A DNA stretch of 64,000 nucleotides, taken from positions 62,001-126,000 of the forward strand of contig CATKHK010000021.1 of the NCBI GenBank assembly GCA_949751835.1. The letters run 5' to 3'. The notes under the pieces were generated by a model. That model was not told where the DNA came from. It made no database searches and was given only the letters and a program-made list of their open reading frames with translations. The stretch's first letter is position 1. Every line of letters starts with the position of its first letter. Both the position numbers and the translations under genes were made by a program. Positions 46,898-58,686 of the stretch are shown in pieces. Source of the DNA: Blepharisma japonicum (Eukaryota > Ciliophora > Heterotrichea > Heterotrichida > Blepharismidae).

Positions 46898-48982
46898 ATG
46901 GACGACATTCCAAAGATTTTGGAGCATCTTAATGACATACACCAAAACGAATTCGAGCGTGATGAAATTGTGCATTTTGGTGAAGATTTAAGGAGCTTAA
47001 TCACAGAATCCTCAAAAAGCTTCTATTCAATAGGCGCAGAAAACAACATGATCAGCAGACTCAATAATTTGCTTCAGAAACAAGGATGCCATCAGGAACT
47101 GGACCTATTCAGCATGCTTGTAAAGAACATGAATTCAGTCAAACTTAATGTGAATATCCCAACAACTATGCTGAGGACTGACCATAATTTATATTTTATT
47201 CAGTATAAAAAAGACAAAAAATCAGTCCAAGTCAGGGAATGTACCAAAGATGAATTTTTCAACCTGACAACGACCAAAAATGATCCAGGATTCCCAAGCT
47301 TCATCTACAAAGTCCCAGAAAAAAATAAATTCGTGCTATTTTCAACAGATAGCGCTATCAAAACTTGGAATCTCTCAGAAGAGGATGCACAAATCCAATA
47401 TTTCATACAAAGCAAAACAAATCCAGCTACAATTACAAGAGTCCTCTGGAGGCTAGGTATGAAAACTAAATATTTTACCATCACAAATCGGAAAAAAGCC
47501 TTTGTGAGGTCCATAAAAAAATCTTCGACTATTGTTTCATCTCTTTCAGCAAAAAGATGTAAAATGATGAATAATATTTCATCTGATTTTAAATATTCCG
47601 CCATGATTCTTCCTACTTCGCAATCTGTAACTAACCCTTTTAAAGGGAGAACAATGAATAAGCTAAAAACATTGACAACCATAAAAGAAGACTCCAAAGA
47701 TGATGAAAATAAAATTTTCAAGACTTATTCAACCACATTATTTCCAAAGGTAAAAGATGAAATTGATAGTCCTTTAACTATGGCATCAGAATTTAATGTG
47801 AAAGAAAGGAATAAAGATTATTTGGTTTTGACCAAAGATATTGAAAGCTGCTATGCTAGTGAAAGCTATATGAAGATTTTTGAAATAGAGTACATGGTGG
47901 AGCAGCTGATAGAATTTTTAAATTCTGAAGCTTTTAAATATAGAGGAATTAAAGGGATAGTGCTTGATTTTATCAAGGATAAAAATAATAATTGGTTTTT
48001 GCTAGACTGCAAAGATTATTGCACAGAGTGCCATATGAACTTGGAATGCGACACTTCAAAGAAAATTAGAGGAAAATTGGAAAAAGAAAAAACCCTTGCA
48101 ACAGCAAGTGACATTGCAGACTCGCCTAGCCTGTCTCAGCAAGATCTAGAACTTCCTACACCTTTAACTGTAGAAACGAAAGCTGAGTCAGAAGGAGAAG
48201 CAGAAGTAGAAGACTATGATCCTACAAACGAAATTACAGCTTGTCCTTTTAAAATTAGGTCAAAACCTAAAAAAATAGACTTTAACGCTGTCACAGAAAG
48301 ACAATTTATAGAAAGACTTAATAAAGTCAATGAAAAAATCGACAGAATTAATCAACTAAAAACGCCGACATGTATAACTCCAGTAAGCAAAGAAGATAGT
48401 ATAAAAGAATACTGCAAATCTTTTCACTATACTTTCACTGAATTAAATGGCTCAAAGCCTAATTCTCCTAAGATAAAATGCCCAATGAACTTTGGGAACA
48501 ACGAACCAGAAACATCCTTAAGCGAAAGTAAAGATCTTATTTATACAAGAAATGTCGTAATGGCTGGAGTTGATAATTATGATGAAATGGCCATGAATAT
48601 AAAAATTTCAAAAATCAAGCAGCAAGATATTGTAAAGAAATACGGAGGAAAAGACTTTTGGAGCAAATTTATCGTGTCTCTTTACAATAAAATTCTTGCT
48701 ACGCCTTTACTAAATAGGCACTTTGCATCATCAACTATCGAAAGTTTTGAAAAAATCGTGGAAGGGATGTTCAAGATAGTTTCAGCTAAAATTAATTTGG
48801 AATTAAGGAGAAAATTAAAGCAGTCCCATCATGTGAAAGGAATCACATATGAAGAATTTAACTGCTATACTGATTTATTTGAGCTCACGTTGACCGAGTT
48901 TAATGTCGATGAAGAAGATAAAGCTGGAATTATGTCAGAAGTCAAACTAATGAAGAGCCTTATATGTAGAAAGCCGTCGTAA
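46898..48982 (+). CDS. Truncated-globin-domain protein, paralog 1
   Basis: 694 residues, ATG 46898 to TAA 48980; all Trp are TGG. N-terminal 200 residues are of unknown fold, followed by TITRVLWRLGMKTKYFTITN and a mid region LIEFLNSEAFKYRGIKGIVL typical of a ciliate-specific family. The C-terminal 120 residues resemble a truncated (group 1/2) globin: KKYGGKDFWSKFIVSLYNKI, ATPLLNRHF, then RRKLKQSHHVKGITYEEF, with a His at the expected proximal position and a B10 Tyr. Heme binding is plausible, with an oxygen or NO sensing role. The inverted paralog lies 127 bp away, tail to tail. Confidence 0.7.
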   Translation: MDDIPKILEHLNDIHQNEFERDEIVHFGEDLRSLITESSKSFYSIGAENNMISRLNNLLQKQGCHQELDLFSMLVKNMNSVKLNVNIPTTMLRTDHNLYFIQYKKDKKSVQVRECTKDEFFNLTTTKNDPGFPSFIYKVPEKNKFVLFSTDSAIKTWNLSEEDAQIQYFIQSKTNPATITRVLWRLGMKTKYFTITNRKKAFVRSIKKSSTIVSSLSAKRCKMMNNISSDFKYSAMILPTSQSVTNPFKGRTMNKLKTLTTIKEDSKDDENKIFKTYSTTLFPKVKDEIDSPLTMASEFNVKERNKDYLVLTKDIESCYASESYMKIFEIEYMVEQLIEFLNSEAFKYRGIKGIVLDFIKDKNNNWFLLDCKDYCTECHMNLECDTSKKIRGKLEKEKTLATASDIADSPSLSQQDLELPTPLTVETKAESEGEAEVEDYDPTNEITACPFKIRSKPKKIDFNAVTERQFIERLNKVNEKIDRINQLKTPTCITPVSKEDSIKEYCKSFHYTFTELNGSKPNSPKIKCPMNFGNNEPETSLSESKDLIYTRNVVMAGVDNYDEMAMNIKISKIKQQDIVKKYGGKDFWSKFIVSLYNKILATPLLNRHFASSTIESFEKIVEGMFKIVSAKINLELRRKLKQSHHVKGITYEEFNCYTDLFELTLTEFNVDEEDKAGIMSEVKLMKSLICRKPS

Positions 48983-49109
48983 AGTATTAGTTTAATATTC
49001 ATCCATTATTTTTTTATTTTTTTTGATAATAAATTTGAATTAATGCTAATTGATTGAAAAAAGTTTCTAAAATACTATTAATAACTGTTATTAGTACTAA
49101 TTTGCCATT

Positions 49110-51176
49110 CTACATAAGTTCTCTGCATATAATATTTTTGACTGATCTTAATTCTGAAATCATCCCAATTCTATCCTCTTCTTCTATATTAAACTCAGCC
49201 ATTGTATGGCTGAATAAGTCAATATAGCAATCGAAATCTCTTTCAGTAATTCCTCTGTAATAATGAGAGGCCTTAAGCCTTTTTCTCAATTCTAAATTCA
49301 AGCTTCCATTAAATAATTTAAAATATCCAGCCACAATAAACTCAAAGCTCTGCAGCTTGGAATTTTTAAAAAATTTGCACAGCATTTCATTGGACAAAAC
49401 TTTATTATAAAACGACAAAATAAATTTGCTCCAAAACGACTCCCTTCCATATTTTGCGAATAAATTTGTGCTTCTTAATTTCGCAATTTTAATTTTCATG
49501 TTCATGTCGTCTAAGCTTGTGACACCTTCTGAGACGATCTTTTTTGGGTAATTTTTGCCAACATTTCCAGCATCAAGACTCCCTTTTCCTGAGCCATTAG
49601 ATAAAGTATAGCTATGAGCTGGGAGATTTGATTGAGAACTATAATAATCATGGCTGTTTAAATATCCTTGAACTTGTTCTTTTTTATCTTGAGGAAATAG
49701 CTTGGATGACGGTATATGAGAATTACTAATTTTGTCAATCTTTTCAGTAACTCTGTCAAGCCGGCTTAAAAATTCTTCTTCGCTTACAGGAGTATGGCAA
49801 AACCTTTGGGGCTTTGTGCGAATTTTGAATGGGCAGCCAAGAGATAGAAATTCTTCATTTTCATCAATTATATCCTTACTTATTTCAGGGAGTTTTGATT
49901 CAACTGTGTCAGTTTGTGTATCTGCTCTGCTTTGGCTTCTTCGCTTTACAATTTCATCACCAATTCTTGTTTTACTTTTTCTATTTTTTTCTATTTCTAA
50001 CGGAACCACAAAATCTACGTTAAATTCTTTGCATTCTAATAAATACCAAACATTATTTTTATCTTTTACAAAATCAAGCACAATCCCTTTTAGCCCATTT
50101 TTTTTAAAAACATGCAGATTTAAAAATTCCACAATTTGGTCGACCATATTTTCAATATCAGGGATTTTTGAACAAGTTTCACTGGCGTAGCAGCTGTCAG
50201 CGTCTTTTGTCATTACTAAATATTCTTTATTGTCTCTTGAATTCGGCAGGTCTTTTTGGTAGCTTTGAATATCAAAATCAGCATTAGTTAATATTATGGT
50301 CGGAGACTTGTGTATTGAACTTTTTTCTTCTTCCATTTGAATACGATTAATATCAGGAATGTCATCAATTGAGCTTGTTTTGCGAGGAATTGGCGTCCTA
50401 TTATTGCTGATTCTAAATGGGTTATTTATAGATTGAGATGTTGGCAGCATTAAATGTGTATATCTGAAATCTGATGGCCGCCTAGCCTTAATGTCAGTAC
50501 CTATAGTAGATTTTGTTCTTTTATAAGCTGCAGTAATATTTGCATTTTGGCTTAAAGATTTGCTTAGTCTCCTGCCTGCACTTTTTCTATTTGTTATGGT
50601 ATAATATTTATTTTTCATGCCACTTCTTCATAGCACTCTTGTAATTGTGGCTGGATCAGCTTTACTTTGTATAAACTGCTGGATCATTGCATTCACCTCT
50701 AGTGTACTTCAAAGCCTTGATGCGCTTTCATAAGAAAACAGTACCACAACACCTTTTGCTTGACTTTTGTATACAAATACAGGTGAAGCTTGACAATTTG
50801 CTGCATTTGGTAAATTAAAAAACTCAGTCTCTGTGCATTCCTTGCAGGTAATCAAACTATCTTCTTTCCTATTTTGAATTAAATATAGGCTGTTTTCTAG
50901 TCTAATTAAAGTTGTTGGAATCCTTATAAAAAATTTAGATAAGCCAGCATATTTTGCTATCAAATTAAAAAGTTTAATTTCTTGACGCTGCATTGATTTA
51001 GGCAGAAGGTTGTTTACACGGTTTATCATTGTATTATCTGAGGTTGCAATTCGGAGATTAGTCGATGATTCTTCGATTAGTGTCTTTAAGTTCTGTGTAA
51101 AGTGGTGAATTTCGTGAAGATCAGTTGCATTTTGTTGGAAGTCGTTTAGATGTTCTAAAAGCACAGGAACGTCCAT
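49110..51176 (-). CDS. Truncated-globin-domain protein, paralog 2
   Basis: 688 residues, ATG 51176 to TAA 49110, with TGA as Trp (SRL-W-STL, VL-W-RSG). Colinear with paralog 1: the N-terminus LLEHLNDFQQN matches ILEHLNDIHQN, ATITRVLWRSGMKNKYYTIT is shared, as are DADSCYASET and LKGIVLDFVKDKNN. The C-terminal globin-like part reads KYGRESFWSKFILSFYNKVL, then RKRLKASHYYRGITERDF, keeping the His. The central linker is the most diverged part. The head-out arrangement suggests an inverted duplication, old enough for extensive amino-acid change. Confidence 0.72.
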
Positions 51177-51493
51177 TTGTTTTTATAAGGAATCAAAAAT
51201 TTGCATATTTGTCCATAGAATATTAGAAAAATCAAGAAGAAAATTTTGAGTTATATTAAAAAAGAAGAAAAGATAAATGAAGATGAAATGAAGTTGGGGA
51301 TAATTATGGACTTTTCTACTGTATTGGTAAAGAATAATGAAAAATTAATTTTTACCATGCACTAAGAGCTATTCAACCTATTTTTTAGGATTTTTCTTTA
51401 ATTTTTATAAAAATTATTATATAAAATAAATGTTTACAATAAGTTTCTCAATAAAGTTTCTACTTTTGTAAGTCTATAATATAAAGCAACTAA
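51177..51493. other. Spacer
   Basis: 317 bp AT-rich region between two minus-strand genes. No feature was seen. Confidence 0.5.
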
Positions 51494-53647
51494 TTAAATA
51501 GGTTCTGGCATCCTTTTCATGAGTCTTACACACTTGTTCATCTCATATAAATATTTCCCTGTGACCTCCCCATCTTCGAGCTTTCGAATTAGTGTTGATT
51601 TTTTATCAAGATAGCATTTTTCAAACTCTCTTTTTTTCATTCTCAAAGGAGGCACTGAGCAATTTAAATTCGCTTTATAAATTCTCATATATTCTTCATT
51701 ATCCTTTTCCTCTGTATCAATCAATTTCAGCATCACTTTTCCTTCAGGACTAAGCATATCATATAAAGAATCGCTCACAATTATTTTATTTTCATTTTGC
51801 CTTGAAAAATTGACCAACTCCAAGCACGCATTTAAATCATTTGATATATATCCTGTATCAATTTTATAATCACTCCCAATGCACCCTTCAATTCCAGACC
51901 CTACATGCAATGAAAATCCTAGTTTTCTATTATATTTCGTTTTCCCTTTCAAAATTCTGCTATCTTTACTAAATCTCGCAATATTTTTATCAGTGGTAAT
52001 TTTTGCGGAAATTTTCATTAAACTAATAAAAGCTAAATCTGCCAGAAATGTTGACTTAGCTGAGGAGAACATAAATTTAAATTTCCCCTCTTCTTCTTTT
52101 ATTTCATTATTATCAATTTTTCAAATCAGAATAAAATTCCACCCAAGATTTAAAATTGCATCACACATATATTGGTCAGCAATATGATGAATAATACTTG
52201 CAATTTTATTTATAAAAATAAATAAATCAGGCTGAAATTCAGCCATGCTTTCTATGCTGCAAATTCCAAAAATGGCATAAAATTTTCTTCCTTTAGCTGA
52301 TGGGCTAAGGCGTCATTTTTCACTCATCCCTGTTTCAATCACTTTGGCTTCGTCTTCACCAAAGCATAGAGAAGTTAGTTTACTCATTTTAAGTAGAGTG
52401 TTTTCTAATATTTGGACTTCATAATTTGGGGCGATTTTTACCTTTATGCAGCATTTATTTAAAGTTTCATCTTCAGTTTCTGATTTTGGCATTGATTTTG
52501 CATTTCTTAAGCTAAGTGGGGTGTTTGAAATAGATTTAATTCATAAAATTGCTTTTTCAGCAGGAGTTATCACAAAATCTCTGACGTCTTTATTTAGAAA
52601 CATAGCACTTATAATCATTATAAAGCACATAGTTAGCGTCTTAGACAAGCTTAAATAAGCTTCTAACTGCGTATGATATCTCATATCTAAAATAGCTGTA
52701 CTGTTTTTGTAATTTATGCACATCATCTCAGACTCTCTTATTTCGTCCATATCAAAATCCTTTCTAACCCAACTTCTGTTGACTTTTAAACTGCTATCTT
52801 CATATTCAAAATCCATATAAAGTACAGTAAAATAGTCAGAATAATCCACATCTAAGTATTTTTGATACATCATTTCAAAATCTCTTTGCCTCACAAAATT
52901 CGTCAAAAGGATCAATCCATAATTTCAGCTTTCAGAGGTATTTTCATAATAATCATACTCAAAGAAAGGCAAAATTGCTAATAAAAATATAATTAATGTA
53001 ATTACACTTTTATTCATAGAGTCCGCAAGAATTACTCCGACCTTTGAGCCATTATAAACATCTTCAGCCTGATTTTTCTTTTTGGAAACCGTCAGCATTA
53101 TTAGCTTATAAAGCTTCAAAATCCTAAACAGCCTCGCAATTCTTACAAATTTTAATGATAAATTTGGGTACCCTGTTTCTATTTCTTTCCCTGAATAATT
53201 AAGACAATATGATCCAACTATCGGATTTCATATATATCCAATATCAGGAATTATAGAAACTACTCCTAATAAATCAATAAAACACCAATACGACCATCTA
53301 TAATTGTGGTGGGCTATTCAGTTTACAGGTAACTCTAATACAAAAATACATAAAATCACGCACGCGAAAATAAAAAATGTGTCATCATTGTCTTTATCAT
53401 ATGCGGCCCTTCTGACTTCATCTCCAATTAGAGAGTAAAATAAGGCGAGGCCACTGATAGTAATTCAAATATAAGAGTCGGAAATTCTTCGAACGCATTT
53501 TGAGAATTTGGAAGTACTTGGTGGGAATTCTTCAAGGTCTTTGTTGCCAGTTGATTCAGTACTGTTCGTTAGCGTGAAAATTTTAGGGTCATCGAGGGCT
53601 TCTGTTTCATGGTTTATTTTTAAGTCTTTGCTTTTGCCAGATTTCAT
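51494..53647 (-). CDS. Voltage-sensor/class III cyclase-like protein, catalytic residues missing
   Basis: 717 residues, ATG 53647 to TAA 51494, TGA as Trp at seven or more sites. After a soluble start of about 60 residues come spans resembling S1-S4 of a voltage-sensor, the fourth with regularly spaced Arg/Lys (VRIARLFRILKLYKL, about residue 165-180). Further hydrophobic spans follow (VITLIIFLLAILPFF; SKTLTMCFIMIISAMFL), then the linker DFVITPAEKAILWI and a cyclase-like domain (about 400-690). Fusions of channel-like and adenylyl cyclase domains are known in ciliates. Here both metal Asp are absent (FGICSIES for FCDIR-type; LGWNFILIWK for IGDAFLLVWK), while the later SLHVGSGIEGCIGSDYKID block is kept. 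It should be inactive as a cyclase unless it pairs with an active one. Confidence 0.75.
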
Positions 53648-54071
53648 ATATAAGGCTATTGGATTTGTTATTATTATTGATATAGCTTATTATTAGCTGA
53701 TAGCTCATATTTAAATTATATCTTTTAACTAAAAATCTTAAAGTAATTGGCTAAATCCAATACAACTCAGCACATTATAAATATGGGCGTGCTTTTTATC
53801 AAGAGAACTTAAAGAAGAAATATGCTAGGGCTTATACTTAGTTCATTTAATTTAAAATTATCTAAGAAAAACAAAATTTTATTTGACAAATTATACAAGC
53901 ATACCAATCAAAATTAATATCGCATTATTTTTATAGATTTGCCAAATTATTACTATACTAGCTAAAAAAAGTGTTCAAATCAATATTTCTGCTTCATCAG
54001 GAATTTTGGAGCAGGAAGAGTCAATAAAGATCATCTAAATAATTAATTTTAAAGTTGTATAATAAGAAAAA
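53648..54071. other. Spacer
   Basis: 424 bp. A 28-codon coding-like frame on the plus strand near 53760-53842 (HYKYGRAFYQENLKKKY) is too short to call. Otherwise AT-rich. Confidence 0.4.
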
Positions 54072-54710
54072 TTATATTTTTAAATTGAAGTTTATAACAT
54101 TCTGCAACTCTCTTTGCAGATGTCTCACTTCTTCTTGTTTTAAAAATATTATTTTGTCTATTTCTTCTATAGTCTTTTCGGATTGAGATTTTGCTCTGAA
54201 TGCTAAAATCTTTAAGTATGTCCCTTTAATTCATATATAAATGTTCTTCATATCATAATTTGCTTCAGAACTTCAGCTGTCTAGCTCTTCAATAACTTCA
54301 GAAATTTTCATCAGTTGCTCATCAGTCATTATTGTAGCAAAATCATTGAATCTCCTATCTTGCATACATAGCACAGTAATATCATAGCAAGCCAAAAAAT
54401 GATCTGTATCATCAAATGGGTGATTCAAAAACATATTTAGGCACTCTATAAGTTTTATGTCATTTTGGCACAGCTTTATTCCTATTAGGGTTGTAGTAGG
54501 ATCACATTTTCTAAAATAATGATATTTATAAGCTAAGTTATATTCCTTGCAATATTCATCATTCTTTTCAGAAATAATTGATATAGAATTTTGCAATAAA
54601 TCAAGATAATTTTGCATTGAATATATTTCAGCTCTTATATTTTCGATTTTATGATTGATTTTGGATATGATTTCTTGATTTGGGGAAATATTTTCTTTAG
54701 CATTTTCCAT
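54072..54710 (-). CDS. Coiled-coil protein of a local family, member 1
   Basis: 212 residues, ATG 54710 to TAA 54072, TGA as Trp at LDS-W-SSE and IYI-W-IKG. Helical throughout: an N-terminal coiled coil (KINHKIENIRAEIYSMQNYL), the motif DPTTTLIGIK, a conserved MTDEQLMKISEVIEELDSW and a C-terminal coiled coil (KTIEEIDKIIFLKQEEVRHL). The paralog at 57990-58655 and a relic at 57650 show a small tandem family. No outside family is recognised; it lies among B-box/kelch genes and could be a partner. Confidence 0.7.
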
Positions 54711-55477
54711 ATTATATTAAATTAATTTTTACAATAACAAATTGGCATTTATGTAAAAATTCATAAGGTATTGGGCTTTATCACTGTTATTTTTCAAAAA
54801 AAATATATCCAATTAAATTTTGCACATATAATAGATAAGAATAAAACATATTTTTCCAAGCATCTTAATAAATTAAAATAAATATTATTTTAACTGTGAA
54901 ACATAAAATCTTAAAACCCTTATATTATCATATTCTGTTCACTAAAGTTTAACTGTGAATTTAACTTTCCATAGATTATCTTCGAATTCTTTAAAAATGA
55001 GCTTCCTTTCAAAATTAAAATGTTATATCTTGTTATGCTGTTTTTGGATTCTCTTACTAAACTTGTCGGCTCTACTTTATTAACATCTTATATATTGAGT
55101 ATCCGATATATCAATAGTTTAACTTCTATAGATTACTGTATTATTTAAGACAGAATTTATATAAACGCATAGTATATTATTAACACATAGAGATTTGTCA
55201 AATCTCTTATTTAGTATGACAGAGAAAATAGAGAGACCCCATATATTAGAAACTTTCTTATGTTTAAGAATTTTCATGTCAGACAAGATAAGAGATTTAG
55301 GAAGGTTTTACATTTAAAAATTAATTTATCCTAATATGTCTCTTAATAACGTTTTAATATTATCTTCTGTTTATTAATTTTCTGGGATATTTATTTGGGC
55401 AAAACAATAAGATTTGGCAAGATTTTGACATCATCTCATAATTGATTAATTATGCTTTATCTTTCCAAATAAATTTT
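54711..55477. other. Spacer upstream of a kelch gene
   Basis: 767 bp between divergent genes, AT-rich, no open frame or repeat recognised. Probably holds both promoters. Confidence 0.5.
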
Positions 55478-57280
55478 ATGGAAGAGAAACAATGCATTGA
55501 GGCAAATTGTAAATTTGAAGTTGAATATGCCTGTCAATGCATATCATCTGAAACTTACTTCTGTGAAAAACATTTCATAAGTCATTGTAAAGTATCTAGA
55601 GTTGCTCATACCTTTGATCCTATTTTTGTGCAGCCTTTAAAGGGAACAAAACAAGCAATTCTCAACTTGCTTACAGATGAAAAGTTAAATCATGACAATA
55701 AAAGGAGGAAGCTTTTAGATTCTTTTAAACAAAATCTTTGGAATTCAGAAAGCAATTTTGAGGATTTGTTGAGCAAGTTAGATTCTGAGACAACAGAAAT
55801 AAACGATCATTTTGAAAGGGTTTCTAAAGCTCAAAAAATATCAAAGTTGGAGCAAGACCCCATTTTGAAGTTATTGATTTTGAACCCCGATGAAGCGATT
55901 GTAAAGTTCAAGGAAATTATTTCGACAATAATACATTTTAATAGAGACCCAAATATGTTTTGTGGATTGAGTGAAGAAATTGAGAAAATGATTGAAAACT
56001 CATTTAAAAACTATGTGGAAACTTTTCTAGAAACCAGAATTCTGAAAATAGAAAAAATTCTTGAAGAGAATAGCAGAGCAATTAGTTCCAATAAGAAGGT
56101 AACAGATAGCCAATTTGTAGATACTAGAGCATCTATTTCAGAGCTTCTATGTAAGATTTCAACGAACAAAAAAGAATTTGAAGACTGAAAGAAGACAATT
56201 GAAATGAATAGAGAATATGAGCAAAGTTTATTGGATTCTCAGTTTCTCAGTAGCATTGAAGATCTCAATAAAAAGGTTTCTGATATTAATGAAAATCAGC
56301 TAAACACTAACAATTTACTTGTAGATCCTAAAATACTTGAGTTAGATGCCCAAAAATTTGAAATTTTAAGTAAAACTATTAACCCTGAAATAGAAAGCAA
56401 ATTTAGAATAACTTCCTTATTATATGATAACGAACTTAAAGAAACTTGCGCTTCTAATCCAGCACTTGCACAAGCCTATCAAGAGTACACCAACGCTTAT
56501 CATCAAAAAACGTCTCTCTATGCAATCAGAAAAGTAAGCCAAAAAATGTATTTGGTTATTTACGACACTGAAAATGAAACAGAAGAAATGAAAGAGCTAA
56601 ACACACCAGAGCCTTTAAGCTGAGATACATGCATGACTCAACTTCCAAATGGAGAAATATTTTGTTATGGAAATAGACCGCCTTCTGGAACGGCTTTAAT
56701 AATAGATAGAAATTATGAGGTTCGAATTCTACCAACTAATAAGAAATGCGCTGCTTCGTCTGCTATTTATTTTAATAGAAGTATTTATTGTTTTGGAGGG
56801 CAAGATAATGGGTCTGCTATAGGTTTATCAGAGAGATTCGATTTGGACGAAAATCGGTGATATGAATTAAGTCCTATGCCAGATACTGACAGAAACTGCC
56901 ATAGCATAATATTTAATAGCAATATTTTGATTTCTGGATATTGAAGACGAAATCTTTTACTCTATTCAATAAATAGTAACTCATTCACTGCAATTCCTTT
57001 TGAGTTTGCAGGGTTTAAAAAGAAAATCTTGGTAAGCTCAGAAAGGCTTTATTTGATAGAGTGCGCAGGGTATATTTATGAAAATGAAATTGAAAACCTT
57101 GATGCTTGGAAACAAATAGGGCGTTCAATAATACCTGTTGATGATCTTTATCAAGTCTATTGTGCCTATAATAAAGAATCATTACTTATTGCAACTAGCC
57201 TGAGAGGTGAGAGATATTTTAAGTTTCATTTAGCTGAAAAGGTTATGAGTAAAATCATCAATAAGTATTCACAAAGTTAA
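55478..57280 (+). CDS. B-box/coiled-coil/kelch protein
   Basis: 600 residues, ATG 55478 to TAA 57278, TGA as Trp at five sites. The N-terminal zinc motif (CIEANCKFEVEYACQC...YFCEKHFISHC, residues 5-38) is B-box-like. Then comes about 270 residues of coiled coil, and a C-terminal beta-propeller part with kelch-type units (SAIYFNRSIYCFGGQD, ERFDLDENRWYELSPMP, IIFNSNILISGY). This resembles TRIM-like proteins without a RING, or ciliate kelch proteins. The start is fixed by the first ATG before the B-box. Related genes and relics occur at 59696, 63493, 20222 and 28935. Confidence 0.8.
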
Positions 57281-57989
57281 TAAATAGTTTAATTCAATTC
57301 AATCTTTTCGAATGAAGTTATTAAATTTTATTATTATGTTTAAAATGATCTCATTTAGATAATAAAATAATGACTTTATCCACACAAAGTATTTTCAGAA
57401 GTAAAAATGGAAAAAAATTAGTGGTTATTTATTCACATTCAATTATGAATATCTTTTTTAAAATAGGATAATTAGAGACAAATTTTCGATTTGGATGAAA
57501 ATTCGAATTATAAAAATCGGCATCAAACTTATACAGAAATTTTTATTCTCACATATAAATTTTCTATTGAAAATTTAGTTTTTTTGGGAGTTTCGAGCAC
57601 AGAGCAAGCCACTCTCTATAGCAATTTTAAAACAAAATTTGAGATTATATTTTAAATTAGAATCTATAACACTCTGAAACTCTCTTTGCAAGTACTTTAA
57701 GTTTTCTCTCCTTAACACTAATTTTTTTTCTATTTCTCCTCCAATCTTTTCAGATATAGATTTTACTCTAAATGCTAAAATTTTTATTTTTATGTGCGTT
57801 CCTTAAATTCATAAATAAATATCTCTCAAATTTGAATTTAGCTCAGAGCTTCAACTATCTAGCTCTTCAATAGCTACAAAAATTTTCATCGGTTCTTCAT
57901 CAGTCATTCTTGTCACATAATTTATGTATACTGATATTAAAAAAAATTAGAGAACATATAGTAATTTTTGAAGTAAAGTTGATGAAAAA
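57281..57989. other. Spacer with gene relics
   Basis: The first 370 bp hold a short plus-strand frame beginning RQIFDLDEN (57476 on) that echoes FDLDEN of the kelch gene. The second half contains the coiled-coil relic listed separately. Confidence 0.45.
57650..57925 (-). pseudogene. Relic of the local coiled-coil gene family
   Basis: Matches the C-terminal third of the genes at 54072 and 57990: TDE...ENF-AIEELDS, a conserved SSELNSN/IYLW region and ISEKIGGEIEKKLVLRRENL, with stops and frame changes. No N-terminal part was found. Confidence 0.6.
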
Positions 57990-58655
57990 TTAAATCTTTG
58001 ATTGTAAATTTACAGCACCTTGTAACTCTCTATGCAGACATGCTAATTCTTCTTTCTTTAAAATTAAATCTTTTCCTATTTCTTCTATAGTCTTTTCTAT
58101 TTGAAATCTAGCTTTGAAATTTAAAATTTTTAAGCGTGTCTTTTTAATTCAAAAATAAATATTCCTCAGTTCGTAATTTGCCCCGGAACTTCAATTATCC
58201 AGCTCTTCAATAACCTGAGAAATTGTGATTAGCTGCTCATCAGTCATTTTCATCACAATATAATTAAACTTGTTATTTAATTTCCAAAGCAAAGTCCTAT
58301 CATAATCAGATAAAAAATGATCTCAATCTTTATATTTTTTATTCATAAAAATATATAAGCACTCTACAAGTTTTACCGCTCATTTGCTTGGCTTTATTCC
58401 TCTTAGAGTTGTTGAGGGATTGATTTTACTATAAAAATAATAATTATAATTGAAATCTGTTGGCTTACCATATAAATTATCTTTTTCAGAAATGAACGAT
58501 ATTAAATTTTGCAATAAATCGTAGAAATTTTGCATTGATTGCACTTCAACATTTGTAATTTGAATTTTATGATCAATTTTTGATATGATTTCTTGAATTG
58601 CTTGCTTTGAGGAGATATTTTTCTCAATATTCTTTATAAGATATGAATAAATCAT
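57990..58655 (-). CDS. Coiled-coil protein of a local family, member 2
   Basis: 221 residues, ATG 58655 to TAA 57990, TGA as Trp at PSK-W-AVK, YKD-W-DHF and LDN-W-SSG. Same plan as the gene at 54072: N-terminal coiled coil (KIDHKIQITNVEVQSMQNFY), NPSTTLRGIKP, MTDEQLITISQVIEELDNW, and KTIEEIGKDLILKKEELACL. The N-terminus is longer by ten residues. Function unknown. Confidence 0.7.
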
Positions 58656-58686
58656 AATATAAATTAAATAATTTTTATTATTTTAA

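Noticed and set aside
53760-53842. Short plus-strand frame (HYKYGRAFYQENLKKKY)
   Set aside because: Only 28 codons with no ATG and a stop on both sides; too short to separate from chance.
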